DNA of 64,000 nt from Bacteroidales bacterium (GCA_017631875.1 JAGBSL010000006.1:1-64000); one strand, 5' to 3'; counted from the first letter of the stretch, positions 50,645 to 59,837 are shown. The notes: generated by a model from the letters alone, not told the origin. Numbers and translations are program-made.

Positions 50645-51352
50645 ATGTTAAGAACGACATTATTTACCACACTATGGTTGTCATCACTCATCTTTTGTGT
50701 GAGCGTTTCAGCACAAGAGCATCAGTTCAGCGTCAAGGAGACAAGAATCACCCGAGAAGAGTTTGTTGATGCGTATCAGCATCGCTTAGAGTATAATCAG
50801 GTCAGAGACACCACACTGGACTGGCATACGAAGAAAGAGGTCGAAGTTGCAGCATTCCGCACGCTCACCGATGAAGAGAAAGAAGCATATATATGGACTG
50901 ATTATGGGATTCTTAATATAGGACGATACCCTAATGGTGAATATGTTGCGGATTTATGGTATGCCAACTGGATGGGAGCCGTTTTTGTGGATGAAAACTT
51001 TCAGGCAGATTCCACCACAATTAATGCAAGCGACCGTGCTGCATATTCCAAGACAGGGATATATGTTGGTTGCAGAGGTTTCGACTGCGATCATATTGCG
51101 TGGCTTCATTTTTACCGACACAAAGACGGCAATCTTGCCCGAATGGAAGAAATTGCGGTATATATCAACAACCAGTGGAAATTACCTTGGTACGAAGATT
51201 TCCCTGAATTTGAAGGACTGGACTTCAATAACGCGATGGTATGGCATAAAGACTCACTCTATTGTTTTGGCGTAGAAAATTATGATGATGAAAACGGAAA
51301 GTGGTGTACTCGTCCTATTTTCCTGAAATTAGAGTTAATTCCTATTAAGTAG
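50645..51352 (+). CDS. uncharacterised secreted protein
   Basis: 235 residues with a Sec signal peptide (MLRTTLFTTLWLSSLIFCVSVSA, cleavage before QEH). The mature protein is aromatic- and charge-rich (EKEAYIWTDYGILNIGRYPN, NYDDENGKWCTRPIF) and has two Cys residues in GCRGFDCDH that could form a disulfide. No domain recognised. It sits in the small lipoprotein array, 33 nt upstream of paralogue 2, and may be transcribed with it. Confidence 0.6.
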   Translation: MLRTTLFTTLWLSSLIFCVSVSAQEHQFSVKETRITREEFVDAYQHRLEYNQVRDTTLDWHTKKEVEVAAFRTLTDEEKEAYIWTDYGILNIGRYPNGEYVADLWYANWMGAVFVDENFQADSTTINASDRAAYSKTGIYVGCRGFDCDHIAWLHFYRHKDGNLARMEEIAVYINNQWKLPWYEDFPEFEGLDFNNAMVWHKDSLYCFGVENYDDENGKWCTRPIFLKLELIPIK

Positions 51353-51384
51353 ATCCTAATCTAACTAAACAGAGTGTATTCAAA

Positions 51385-51924
51385 ATGTTTCGATTACTTA
51401 TAACATCACTAATACTATTGATTACCATGAATTCTTGTGACAAGACTCTTGCGACTTATTCCATGAAAGTCGAAGACAAGGACATCATTATAACTGATTT
51501 AATCTACATAATGAGGGATGAGGATGGCGATATCATTGACATTAGTAAATGTACTGATAATAGTGAAGACCTAAATAAAATAGAATGTCCCAACAGTATC
51601 ACAGCAACGGGATGCGATGTAAATAAAGATACGTTCTATAATAACCAAGGAGACGTCATTAATGAATTCCGTAGTGATTCGTATGTAATAGGATGTTTTC
51701 TTCTTGAAGAAGTACTGAATCACAATCCTAAAGTTGCAAAAGACATTGAGGAACATAGTTATTGCTTTGCCATATTCAAGAATTTCACAGGCACCATCAC
51801 ATTCACAATCAAGGAAGAGAAATACTACAGTGAAAGACTTCCGATACTGAACATACGTGGAGAAGGCAACATCAATTTCCACTCTGATTACGAACCTGGT
51901 TGGGAAGAGGATGAAGAGGAGTAA
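51385..51924 (+). CDS. small lipoprotein, paralogue 2
   Basis: 179 residues with the same signal peptide (MFRLLITSLILLITMNSC) and the same acidic C-terminus (GWEEDEEE) as the 48849 gene. The middle region (about residues 45-130) is clearly different, for example RDEDGDIIDISKCTDN in place of ADGNDIDLLKCRR. The pattern of conserved ends and variable centre suggests a shared scaffold with a diversifying core. Family not recognised; the array context suggests surface or interbacterial roles, which is only inference. Confidence 0.65.
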   Translation: MFRLLITSLILLITMNSCDKTLATYSMKVEDKDIIITDLIYIMRDEDGDIIDISKCTDNSEDLNKIECPNSITATGCDVNKDTFYNNQGDVINEFRSDSYVIGCFLLEEVLNHNPKVAKDIEEHSYCFAIFKNFTGTITFTIKEEKYYSERLPILNIRGEGNINFHSDYEPGWEEDEEE

Positions 51925-51941
51925 AAACCAGGGTACCAGAC

Positions 51942-51977
51942 AAAATGCAAGTGCTTGATTTCAAACCCTTGCATTTT
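51942..51977 (+). terminator. intrinsic terminator
   Basis: AAAATGCAAG and CTTGCATTTT form a 10-bp stem with a 16-nt loop, followed by TTCCTTTTT. Ends the array before the convergent ATPase fragment. Confidence 0.7.
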
Positions 51978-52006
51978 TCCTTTTTGCACCAACTTAAAGG
52001 TTGACT

Positions 52007-52489
52007 CTAATAGATAAAACCAAACATCCAGATAGGGACATTCTTGCCGACGGCGTACTCGATATTATCTTTTACGATATATCCCTTATCCGCCGCCCTG
52101 AGCTGCTTTCCTTTCTTATTGCGGCCGCCGACCTCAAAAGTAATATCGCCAATCTCAAAGTCTGAGATCTTTGATGAATATACAGAGTGCTTCTGCTTCA
52201 TCCATGTCAGGAACATCGTCTCACGGATTGTTCCCTCATCAGCCTTATCAAGACCAAGGGCATAGATGATATTGGAATTGTCCAGATAAAGTTTCTCAAC
52301 CTTCTGCAATATGCCGTCACCTGTTGACTTCTCACGAAGTGCATTGAAAAGTCCGGACTTCTCCAAATACTCGATATAATCAGGCATAAGATTCCTGCTG
52401 ATGTCGAGGTCTCTAGCCAAGGTAGTATGATTCGGCTTATATGGCACGGACTGCACATTATTTAGTGCAATTTTAAGCAAAAACCGCAC
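52007..52489 (-). pseudogene. AAA_14/DUF4143 ATPase, C-terminal fragment
   Basis: 160 codons covering only the C-terminal DUF4143 part of a Bacteroidales AAA_14-type ATPase: YIEYLEKSGLFNALREKS, KLYLDNSNIIYALG, GTIRETMFLTWMKQKH, FEVGGRNKKGKQ and the end IWMFGFIY. The P-loop part is missing; upstream in frame is a stop and unrelated promoter DNA, so the gene is 5'-truncated, perhaps by insertion of the neighbouring operon. The complete family comprises about 370-400 residues, so less than half remains. Confidence 0.78.
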
Positions 52490-52598
52490 TTATTTATAAA
52501 CAAACCAGCATACGAGCATAAATCACTTCTATTTTGAGGGATTCAGCCAAAGATTCAAGTAGACAGCAAAAGTGGTGTGCGTAAAATCTGCAATAAAA

Positions 52599-52630
52599 TT
52601 TTGTACAATTAATATTCTGTTATAATTTTG
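52599..52630 (+). promoter_or_regulatory. strong Bacteroidetes promoter TTTTG-N19-TAATTTTG
   Basis: TTTTG at 52599-52603 and TAATTTTG at 52623-52630 with 19-nt spacing, the same geometry as the tRNA-Leu promoter. It drives the 37-residue peptide gene and the downstream lipoprotein gene. Confidence 0.7.
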
Positions 52631-52672
52631 CGGCCTTTTGAAAATGAAATACTTGGACCTTATATATTATTT

Positions 52673-52786
52673 ATGAACACAAACATTTACACATCACCCG
52701 AAATCGAAGTAATCGAGATCGTAGCCGAAGGTGTCATTTGCGCAAGCGGCTATGCTGGTGACAGTGAGGATGTCGAATTGTTTTAA
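52673..52786 (+). CDS. 37-residue acidic peptide
   Basis: An ATG 43 nt after the strong promoter opens a 37-codon frame: MNTNIYTSPEIEVIEIVAEG followed by VICASGYAGDSEDVELF. Short Bacteroidales proteins of the type 'Y-x-x-P-x-I/V-E-V-I/V-E' with a CASG or similar centre and an acidic tail are common and uncharacterised; they resemble ribosomal-peptide precursors in layout, but no maturase is adjacent. Only 15 nt separate it from the fimbrillin-like/phosphoesterase gene, suggesting one transcript. Existence as a translated gene rests on this pattern and promoter. Confidence 0.65.
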   Translation: MNTNIYTSPEIEVIEIVAEGVICASGYAGDSEDVELF

Positions 52787-52801
52787 GCTTAAACCATTAC
52801 T

Positions 52802-55800
52802 ATGAAAGTATCTAAAATCATGTCATTGGTGCTGAGCTTTACAGCAATCGCTACCAGCTGCACCCTAAACGAATCCATCAACGAATCAGTTAACGAGCCT
52901 GAACTCCCTTCAGGAGAATACGTCCGTCTCAACCTTACAGGCGGCGACGGCAGCAAAGCCATGCCATCAGAAGCCACACGTGCCGCTTGGGATGACCCTA
53001 ACGGTAAAGGAAGCCTCAGCTTCAGATGGGAGGCTGTTGACATCAGTTCACCTGAAACAAGCCGACTCGCTCTGATTGTATCTGACGGTTCAAACGCCAT
53101 CAGCAGCCATGAGTCAGAGCTTGGCACAGGCGACACAGAGCGCAAGCACACCGGACTTGCAGTAACCCCTAACGAAACTGATGCTCATTACGCAGACTTC
53201 GAGACAGTCCGCTACTATTCTACAGACGATCTGAATAACGCAAAGTATTTCTACGCCGTAGCCGGAGCTGTCGAAGTAACAGCCGACCTGCAGGGCAAGC
53301 AGCACATCTGCAGCCTTGAAATGCCATCAGCATTCACACAGCTGGAGGACCAGGACCCAAGCTTCCTCAGAGACTATATGCACATGTATGCAACCGCAGC
53401 ATACGGTGGCAATGGAACAACACTGAGATTCAACCACATCCCGGCGACATTCCGCTTCATCATCAGCAACGGCTCAGAGGCTGCAGTAACACCGCAGTCA
53501 GTGACCGTGAGCACTCTGGACGGAAGCGCAGTGGCATCCAAAGCCACAAACGTGATATTCGGATGGTCCTCAACAGATGTGTCGATGACATATGACAACG
53601 AGGGACACTCTGTTGTAACAACCAAGCTTTCCGAAAACGGAGTCACTATCGAGAAGGGCAACAAGTACACTGCATATTCAATCGCTCTTCCGCTTGCAAG
53701 CGACGAGGCGTTCAAAGGCAAGGCCTTGAGCTTCAGCGTCCGTTGCAGCAATGGCGAGACCCTGTCATCTATTCTGGACGGCGAGACCCTTGCCAAGGCC
53801 AACGGTGGAGATATCTACAACTGGGTAGGCGGAAAGTCATACACCATAAAGATCAACATCGGCGAAGGCGGAAAGGCTACCGGTGCAGTGCTTTCGAACA
53901 AGGACATCACCGTTGCGTCCAACGTCGAAGGTGCTTATACACTTAAATATGTGAATGCCGCTGGAGAGCCTCTCGCAGACTATGCGGACATCTGCACCAT
54001 CACTATCGATGAGATGGCAACATACGAGAGCTTCATTGACGCCAATGTAGCGCCTTACTCTGCTGATGCCATCGGCATCTTTGATGAAGCAGGAGTGAAG
54101 GTCGGAAGCATTGTAATCAACGGCATCAAGGCAGACAACGCAGGCCTCCTTTATAGCATCGGCATGCTCTCAGACGTGCACATGGGTGTACAGACTGCAG
54201 AGGACGACTTTGCCAATGCCCTGGACTTCCTCAACAGCACAGTCAATGCAGAGTTCACATGTATCTGCGGAGACATCACAGAAAACGCAACGGAGACAGA
54301 GTATACCAGCTATAAGGCAATCGTAGATGCCCATTCTCCTTCAAGACCAGTGTACACAACCACAGGTAATCATGACGCAAAAGGTGATGGAGTCAACGTG
54401 ACTCTCTGGAAGAAATACACCGGCCAGGATCTTACCTTTGAAGTAAGCAGGACACTGGCAAACGGCAAAACAGACCATTACCTCTTCCTGGGAATGTCAT
54501 ACTGGAACTTCTCAGCCGCCTACCTTGACTCGAACATCAAGTGGCTTGAAAACAAGCTGGAGGAGTACAGAAATGAAAGATGCTTCGTGATCACACACAT
54601 GTTCTTCCCTGACAGAGCAGGAAACATGAATGAGGTCTATCCAGACTACAACTGGCTCACCGGAACACAGCTGAGCACTCTTCTGGCGATGTGCGACAGA
54701 TACAAAAACTCTATCTGGTTCAGCGGCCACTCGCACTGGAAATGGTCATTGCAGCAGTATGACGACCTCGCCAACGTCTGCAGAAACCCAGAGTCAGGCT
54801 GGAGCGTCCATGTTCCGTCTTGCGCAAAGCCTATTGACTCCAATGGTACGACCCGTGAGGATAGAGTTGCACAGTCAGAGGGAGCCGTAATCAATGTATA
54901 TGAAAATCACATCGACATTCTTGGCGTTGACTTCATCAGCGGAAAATATCTGCCGATTGCGACATACAGACTCGACACAACTCTCCAGGAGGTCGAAGAA
55001 AAGGAAGAGGTTGTACTCGACGAGACATGCATTACTGCATCCGGCTTTGTCTGGAATCCTGAGAAAGGCAGCATGACTACCGAGGCAGGCACAGCGTCAG
55101 TAACTGACGTACCGGACATGCCTGGATACATAGACGTTATATTCACAGGCAAGTCCCAGGGTTATTACATGACAAACAGCACATTCACTCCGGGAATCGC
55201 ATCTCCTGATCAGACAGTCGATATCACTATTGATGATCTGCAGTGCTGGACCGGATGGGGAACAGGCAGCCAGACCGAGGTAAGCTCAATTGAAAAGGTT
55301 GGCTTCTATTCAGGATCTTACAACTTGGCTAGCACGAAAGACTGCATTGTCTATGTAAAAACAGAATCAGGAAAAGAGGGCCAGGGCGTCCAGTTCCAGA
55401 CCTCTTCAAGCTGCGCAGGCCCATACCCTATCAAGATAAGGATGAAGGCGCGTGCACAGTTCCAGACTAAGGAGGAACCAAAGAACTACATTACAGCCGA
55501 GAACTTCTCGCACAACCCAATAAAGAAGTCAGGCGCTACCGTCAAGAACACCGACGGCATGGCGAATTATGTTGACGTCACTTTCACAGCGGGATCTCAG
55601 GGTTTCTACATAACCAACTCTACGCACAGTTCTTCAACAAAGAACGCCATAGTAACAATAGAATCTGCTCAGGCACTTTCTAATGGCGTAGTGGTCAGCA
55701 TGCCAGGTAAAGTCGGATTCTACCAGGACACAGTTAACGGCGTTTCAAGCGCGTACCTGATGGAGAGCAGGACCATCACATTAAAAGACGGTAACGGACT

Positions 55801-55879
55801 TCCGTTCCAGATATCTTCATCATACTCGGGCCCTTACCCGATAACCATCCGAATGAAGGTTGAGGTGGAATTTTACTAG
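52802..55879 (+). CDS. lipoprotein with fimbrillin-like and metallophosphoesterase domains
   Basis: 1025 residues. The signal peptide ends in AIATSC. Residues ~35-350 resemble a Mfa-like/fimbrillin fold (NGTTLRFNHIPATFRFIISN, YNWVGGKSYTIKINIGEGG). Residues ~450-720 are a calcineurin-type metallophosphoesterase with metal motifs LSDVHMG, CGDITE, TGNHDAKG, ITHM and SGHSHW. The C-terminus (~745-1025) holds two copies of a ~130-residue beta domain (ITAS/ITAENF..., SQG-YYMTNS/FYITNS, GPYPIKIRMK / GPYPITIRMK). A surface-anchored hydrolase acting on a phosphoester substrate is likely; the substrate is unknown. Follows the small peptide gene; terminator at 55883. Confidence 0.85.
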   Translation: MKVSKIMSLVLSFTAIATSCTLNESINESVNEPELPSGEYVRLNLTGGDGSKAMPSEATRAAWDDPNGKGSLSFRWEAVDISSPETSRLALIVSDGSNAISSHESELGTGDTERKHTGLAVTPNETDAHYADFETVRYYSTDDLNNAKYFYAVAGAVEVTADLQGKQHICSLEMPSAFTQLEDQDPSFLRDYMHMYATAAYGGNGTTLRFNHIPATFRFIISNGSEAAVTPQSVTVSTLDGSAVASKATNVIFGWSSTDVSMTYDNEGHSVVTTKLSENGVTIEKGNKYTAYSIALPLASDEAFKGKALSFSVRCSNGETLSSILDGETLAKANGGDIYNWVGGKSYTIKINIGEGGKATGAVLSNKDITVASNVEGAYTLKYVNAAGEPLADYADICTITIDEMATYESFIDANVAPYSADAIGIFDEAGVKVGSIVINGIKADNAGLLYSIGMLSDVHMGVQTAEDDFANALDFLNSTVNAEFTCICGDITENATETEYTSYKAIVDAHSPSRPVYTTTGNHDAKGDGVNVTLWKKYTGQDLTFEVSRTLANGKTDHYLFLGMSYWNFSAAYLDSNIKWLENKLEEYRNERCFVITHMFFPDRAGNMNEVYPDYNWLTGTQLSTLLAMCDRYKNSIWFSGHSHWKWSLQQYDDLANVCRNPESGWSVHVPSCAKPIDSNGTTREDRVAQSEGAVINVYENHIDILGVDFISGKYLPIATYRLDTTLQEVEEKEEVVLDETCITASGFVWNPEKGSMTTEAGTASVTDVPDMPGYIDVIFTGKSQGYYMTNSTFTPGIASPDQTVDITIDDLQCWTGWGTGSQTEVSSIEKVGFYSGSYNLASTKDCIVYVKTESGKEGQGVQFQTSSSCAGPYPIKIRMKARAQFQTKEEPKNYITAENFSHNPIKKSGATVKNTDGMANYVDVTFTAGSQGFYITNSTHSSSTKNAIVTIESAQALSNGVVVSMPGKVGFYQDTVNGVSSAYLMESRTITLKDGNGLPFQISSSYSGPYPITIRMKVEVEFY

Positions 55880-55882
55880 CAG

Positions 55883-55918
55883 AAAAAAAGACTCAGCGCA
55901 TTGCTGAGTCTTTTTTTT
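55883..55918 (+). terminator. intrinsic terminator
   Basis: AAAAAAAGACTCAGC and GCTGAGTCTTTTTTTT form a 15-bp stem with a 5-nt loop; it may act on both strands, serving also the convergent PrsW gene. Its stem resembles that of the displaced tRNA terminator. Confidence 0.85.
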
Positions 55919-55961
55919 ACCTGCCCTCCAGACACTATCACTACAATGAATAAGTCCAAAC

Positions 55962-56669
55962 CTACTGCTGCACAACACCATCCTTGACAAGATGGGCACG
56001 GATGCGCTTGCTGGCCTGCTTGCGGAGGCTGTTACAGAAGACGATGAAAACGATACTGAGAACGAGTGCAATGATACCCGGGCAGACTTCAATTGTAAAG
56101 AGGATGGAGTCATAGATTCCATGAGCGAGAATAGGCGCACCGAGTACCCAGAACCAATTGATTTTAGGTGTAAGCGGATCAAAACGCACAAGAGAATAAT
56201 AGTATCCCATCAGTATGCCATCGAAAAAGTGACCAGGGACGGCGAACAGCGCACGCATCACTCCAGTGGTAATCCAGTCTTCCGAAGAGAACAAGTACAT
56301 TACATTCTCAAAACCTGCAAAACCAAGCGATACAGCCGCTGCATATACGATACCGTCCATACGCTCGTCGAAGTGTTTATTGCGTCTTACAAGAAGCCAG
56401 AACATCAGAAATTTAGCGATCTCTTCAGGGATTGCAGCGCCAAAGAACGAAACCGCAATGGCGTCCCATATCGTTTCCTGCTCGGCAGAATAAAGACCCA
56501 AAGCACCGAACGGTCCGGAAATCAAAAAGGAGACGAAAACCGAAGCGACACCAAGGCCGAAAGCCTTAAGAAGCTCTTTCACAGGTTCCTTCTGGAACTC
56601 ATCCTTACGGTAAATATAATACAGCAGCATAGCTACCGGAGCAAGGGCTGCGAGCCAAATGTAAAACAT
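55962..56669 (-). CDS. PrsW-type intramembrane metalloprotease
   Basis: 235 residues with about seven membrane helices. Family motifs are AAIPEEIAKFLMFWLL (the glutamate pair), FAGFENVMYLFS, GHFFDGILMGY and LAHGIYDS, i.e. the conserved E-E, E-N and H-x3-D/H-x3-D patterns of PrsW peptidases. In Bacillus, PrsW performs site-1 cleavage of anti-sigma factor RsiW; here the substrate is unknown, but several ECF-type regulators exist in this genome. Ends convergently with the metallophosphoesterase gene. A 19-nt gap separates it from the aminopeptidase gene upstream, so the two may be co-transcribed. Confidence 0.85.
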   Translation of the reverse strand: MFYIWLAALAPVAMLLYYIYRKDEFQKEPVKELLKAFGLGVASVFVSFLISGPFGALGLYSAEQETIWDAIAVSFFGAAIPEEIAKFLMFWLLVRRNKHFDERMDGIVYAAAVSLGFAGFENVMYLFSSEDWITTGVMRALFAVPGHFFDGILMGYYYSLVRFDPLTPKINWFWVLGAPILAHGIYDSILFTIEVCPGIIALVLSIVFIVFCNSLRKQASKRIRAHLVKDGVVQQ

Positions 56670-56688
56670 ATTGCTTATAAATTAAAAG

Positions 56689-58500
56689 TTAGAATTTCAA
56701 TGCCATCGTCTTATCTCTGAGCCATGCTGCAGTACGCGGAGGGAGAAGCGGTGAGAGTGTTCGATATACCCTGTCGTTATAATCATTCAGCCATTTCAGG
56801 GCTTCTGGGCCAAGAAGGTGCGGAATGACAGCAGAAGTATCGAAATGACAAAGGGTAAGGGTCTCGAAATCAAGCCACTCACCAAATTCAGACGAGCCAG
56901 CCTCACGGCAGAGGATGATGTTCTCATGCCTTATTCCATGCATGCCTTCTCTATAAAGAGCCGGTTCATTCGAAGTAACCATGCCCGGAAGAAGAGGCTG
57001 AGGGTTATACTGGAACCTTATCGACTGAGGGCCTTCATGGACGCACAGGTAGAATCCGATTCCATGTCCGGTGCCGTGGCCGAAGTTCCTCTTGGCACGC
57101 CAGAGCGGCATGCGCGCGAGCGCATCAAGCTGGTGACCTGTAGTGCCACGAGGGAAAACCGCCATTGATAGATCTATCATACCTTTGAGTACCAACGTGT
57201 AGTCCTCTTTTTCAAGAGGTGTGCATTCACCCATAGGTATGGTGCGGGTAATGTCGGTCGTGCCTGTCAGATATTGTCCGCCAGAGTCCACCAGGTAAAG
57301 ACCATGAGGACGGATTACCGCCGAACCTTCACGCGGAGTAGAATAGTGCGGAAGAGCTCCTGAAGGACCGTATGCGGATATGTTCTCGAAACTGTTTCCA
57401 CGATAGCCCGGTACCTGCGACCGGAACCATGTCAGCTTCTCCGAAGCCTCCCATTCCGTAATCTCGCGTCCCATGGAAACCTCCTCATCAAGCCAGTGCA
57501 GGAAACATTCCATCGCAACGCCGTCATCGATGAACGTCTGACGCATCGACACGATCTCGGACTCCACCTTCACCGACTTCTTCAGAATCACCGGTGACGT
57601 GCCGCATGATACATGCTCGTATGTTTCTGATATATACTTATATACATTGTAATTCAACGTCGAAGGATCCACAAAGAGCCTTCCGCCGTCAGCATCCTCG
57701 CCGAAGTCCGACAGACCTATGAACACATCGTCATAGTACAGCACTTCAACGCCATCCGCCTTAAGCTCGCTGAAGCTGTCAGGAGTCTCTGGGTCGGAAA
57801 ATGCTGCTGACTTGCGCACAAACCACTTCACTGTCTCATGAGACACGAGAAGGTATGATATGACAAGAGGATTATAATCTATATCCGAGCCGCGTACATT
57901 CAGCATCCATGCGATTTCATCAAGCGAAGACAGGAACACTCTGTCATACCCTTCGACCAGCATCCACCTGCGCAGCCACTGAATCTTCTCTATACGCGGG
58001 ATTCCTCCGAAACAATCCACATCAAGAGTCGTTACCGGCGTCACCGGAACTGCCGGACGACCTTCCCAAAGGCACTCAAGAAGATCCGGAACCTCAACCA
58101 CCTCACCTTCCTCACCCAATGCAGCCTTGATCTCCTGCACCGCGCTAACACTTTGGCACAGACCGTCCACAGCCACTACCGAGGCATGCTCAAAAAGCCA
58201 TTCAGGTATATTCACAGAATCAGGAAGACGCGTCTTATGAAGTTCCACGCCTGTTCCTTCCAACTGCTCGACAGCCTGAATGAAATATCTGGAATCTGTC
58301 CACAGGCCTGCATGATCTGCTGTCACAACCACGTCGCCGGCCTCTCCTGTAAAACCGGTAAGCCACTCGACTTGCTTCCATCTTGGTGCGGGATATTCGC
58401 TCGAATGCGGATCGCTGCCGCCGACAACTACGGCGTCCCAGCCATTATCGGCCATCATGCTCCTGAGAGCACTGATCCTCTGCGCATAAATGTTTTCCAT
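56689..58500 (-). CDS. Xaa-Pro aminopeptidase (M24 family)
   Basis: 603 residues from MENIYAQRISALRS; an ATG two codons upstream is equally possible. Two N-terminal creatinase-like domains precede a pita-bread M24B domain. Metal ligands are visible: Asp pair in YLVDSGGQYLTGTTDITR, His in GHGTGHGIGF, and Glu in TSNEPALYREG and HENIILC. The ~600-residue length fits eukaryotic-type cytosolic aminopeptidase P, which many Bacteroidetes possess. It removes N-terminal residues preceding proline in the cytoplasm. Lies just upstream of PrsW gene. Confidence 0.92.
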   Translation of the reverse strand: MENIYAQRISALRSMMADNGWDAVVVGGSDPHSSEYPAPRWKQVEWLTGFTGEAGDVVVTADHAGLWTDSRYFIQAVEQLEGTGVELHKTRLPDSVNIPEWLFEHASVVAVDGLCQSVSAVQEIKAALGEEGEVVEVPDLLECLWEGRPAVPVTPVTTLDVDCFGGIPRIEKIQWLRRWMLVEGYDRVFLSSLDEIAWMLNVRGSDIDYNPLVISYLLVSHETVKWFVRKSAAFSDPETPDSFSELKADGVEVLYYDDVFIGLSDFGEDADGGRLFVDPSTLNYNVYKYISETYEHVSCGTSPVILKKSVKVESEIVSMRQTFIDDGVAMECFLHWLDEEVSMGREITEWEASEKLTWFRSQVPGYRGNSFENISAYGPSGALPHYSTPREGSAVIRPHGLYLVDSGGQYLTGTTDITRTIPMGECTPLEKEDYTLVLKGMIDLSMAVFPRGTTGHQLDALARMPLWRAKRNFGHGTGHGIGFYLCVHEGPQSIRFQYNPQPLLPGMVTSNEPALYREGMHGIRHENIILCREAGSSEFGEWLDFETLTLCHFDTSAVIPHLLGPEALKWLNDYNDRVYRTLSPLLPPRTAAWLRDKTMALKF

Positions 58501-58619
58501 GTGCATTTCGTCTAATCTTCACAATATTAGTAATTTTTACTGATATTCGCTAATAATCAGCAACATGTCACATAGAATAGCGTGTCACACAACCCCCTAT
58601 CACACAGACATTTATACAA

Positions 58620-58648
58620 GTGTCCTGCATGGATAGGAAGGCAGGATA
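58620..58648. repeat. dispersed palindrome, family 3
   Basis: TGTCCTGC, loop ATGGATAGGAAG (12 nt) and GCAGGATA. Third copy, with one stem mismatch, in the gap between the aminopeptidase and HemW-like genes. Confidence 0.75.
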
Positions 58649-58691
58649 CCCAAATAAAGCACTGACTATCAAACAGTTATGCGAAACACCA

Positions 58692-59834
58692 TCATACCAG
58701 TTCGGAGATGATGGCGTCGGAGACGAAGAAGCGGGATTCAGGGATGCGGAGGCGGGAGCCGGAAGGGACGAGGTCGCCGGAGGCGAGGGCGGAGGTGAGA
58801 GCCGGAGCGTCGCAATGGGCGCGGAGGAAGTCCGCATCCACGCCGTCACTGGTGCGCAGACCGAGCATCACACGCTCAAGCACCATCTGATCCGGAGTGA
58901 GGTCTTCGAATCCACGGACAGCTGTAAAGTTACCGTCGGCAGCAGCCTGAACATACGACTCCAGCGACGGATTGTTCCAGAAGCGCCTGCCATCAAGGAA
59001 GCCATGCGCTCCAGGACCAAGACCCAGATAGTGACTATGGTTCCAGTAGGCGTTGTTGTGACGTGCGCGGTGGCCTGGAAGGGCGAAATTAGAAATCTCA
59101 TAATGTTCATACCCGGCCGCACGAAGTTCCGAGCACAGAATATCATACTGACGCGCACACAGCTCGTCAGAAGCTTCAGTCCACACTCCCCTGTCCACCA
59201 GCGAAGCCAGCGCACTGCCCGGCTCGACAGAAAGCTGATAAGAAGAAATGTGGGAAGGCAGTGCACCCGAAGGAGAAATCTCCAGCGCCTGACGAAGAGT
59301 AGAGCGCCACTGAGAGTCAGACAGTTGCGACAGACCGAAAATAAGGTCCACACTGATGTCGGGAACACCCGCGCGCTCCAGTATGGCATATGCCTCACGG
59401 GCGGCGGCGGAGTCATGTCTGCGGTTCATCCAGCGCAAGATCCCATCATCAAAGGACTGCACTCCCATACTGATCCTATTGACTCCCAAGCGCAGAAGCC
59501 CTTCTACATAGGCCTCGCCCTTCCCGACAATGTCATCAGGGTTGACCTCAACGGTAAACTCATCATACGGGCCGCCAAAACCATGATCACGCAAAGCCCT
59601 TACGACACGCTCAAAAACAGAAAGGGGCAGCACCGAAGGGGTGCCGCCACCTATATATAACGTGTTCACATCACCTGCCTCAGCACCTGCATAAGATGCG
59701 ATTTCTGCGGATAGTGCGGCTGCAAATCGCTCGAAGCGCGCCTGCTCGTCCCTGCAACACCTTGATGCAATCTCAGAATAGAAATCGCAATAGGTGCAGA
59801 AGCTCCTGCAGAAAGGTATGTGAATATATATCAC
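58692..59834 (-). CDS. hemW: HemW-like radical SAM protein (coproporphyrinogen III oxidase-like)
   Basis: 380 residues starting at a GTG (IYIHIPFC). The radical SAM cluster motif is C-x3-C-x2-C at residues 9-16 (CRSFCTYC), followed by GGGTPSVLPL and a HemW-type C-terminal domain (YEISNFALPGHRARHNNAYW). HemW proteins act in heme handling rather than as true HemN oxidases; HemN-specific features cannot be confirmed here. The start overlaps the region just after the coiled-coil gene (stop at 59838), making a two-gene unit likely. Confidence 0.88.
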   Translation of the reverse strand: MIYIHIPFCRSFCTYCDFYSEIASRCCRDEQARFERFAAALSAEIASYAGAEAGDVNTLYIGGGTPSVLPLSVFERVVRALRDHGFGGPYDEFTVEVNPDDIVGKGEAYVEGLLRLGVNRISMGVQSFDDGILRWMNRRHDSAAAREAYAILERAGVPDISVDLIFGLSQLSDSQWRSTLRQALEISPSGALPSHISSYQLSVEPGSALASLVDRGVWTEASDELCARQYDILCSELRAAGYEHYEISNFALPGHRARHNNAYWNHSHYLGLGPGAHGFLDGRRFWNNPSLESYVQAAADGNFTAVRGFEDLTPDQMVLERVMLGLRTSDGVDADFLRAHCDAPALTSALASGDLVPSGSRLRIPESRFFVSDAIISELV

Positions 59835-59837
59835 AGA

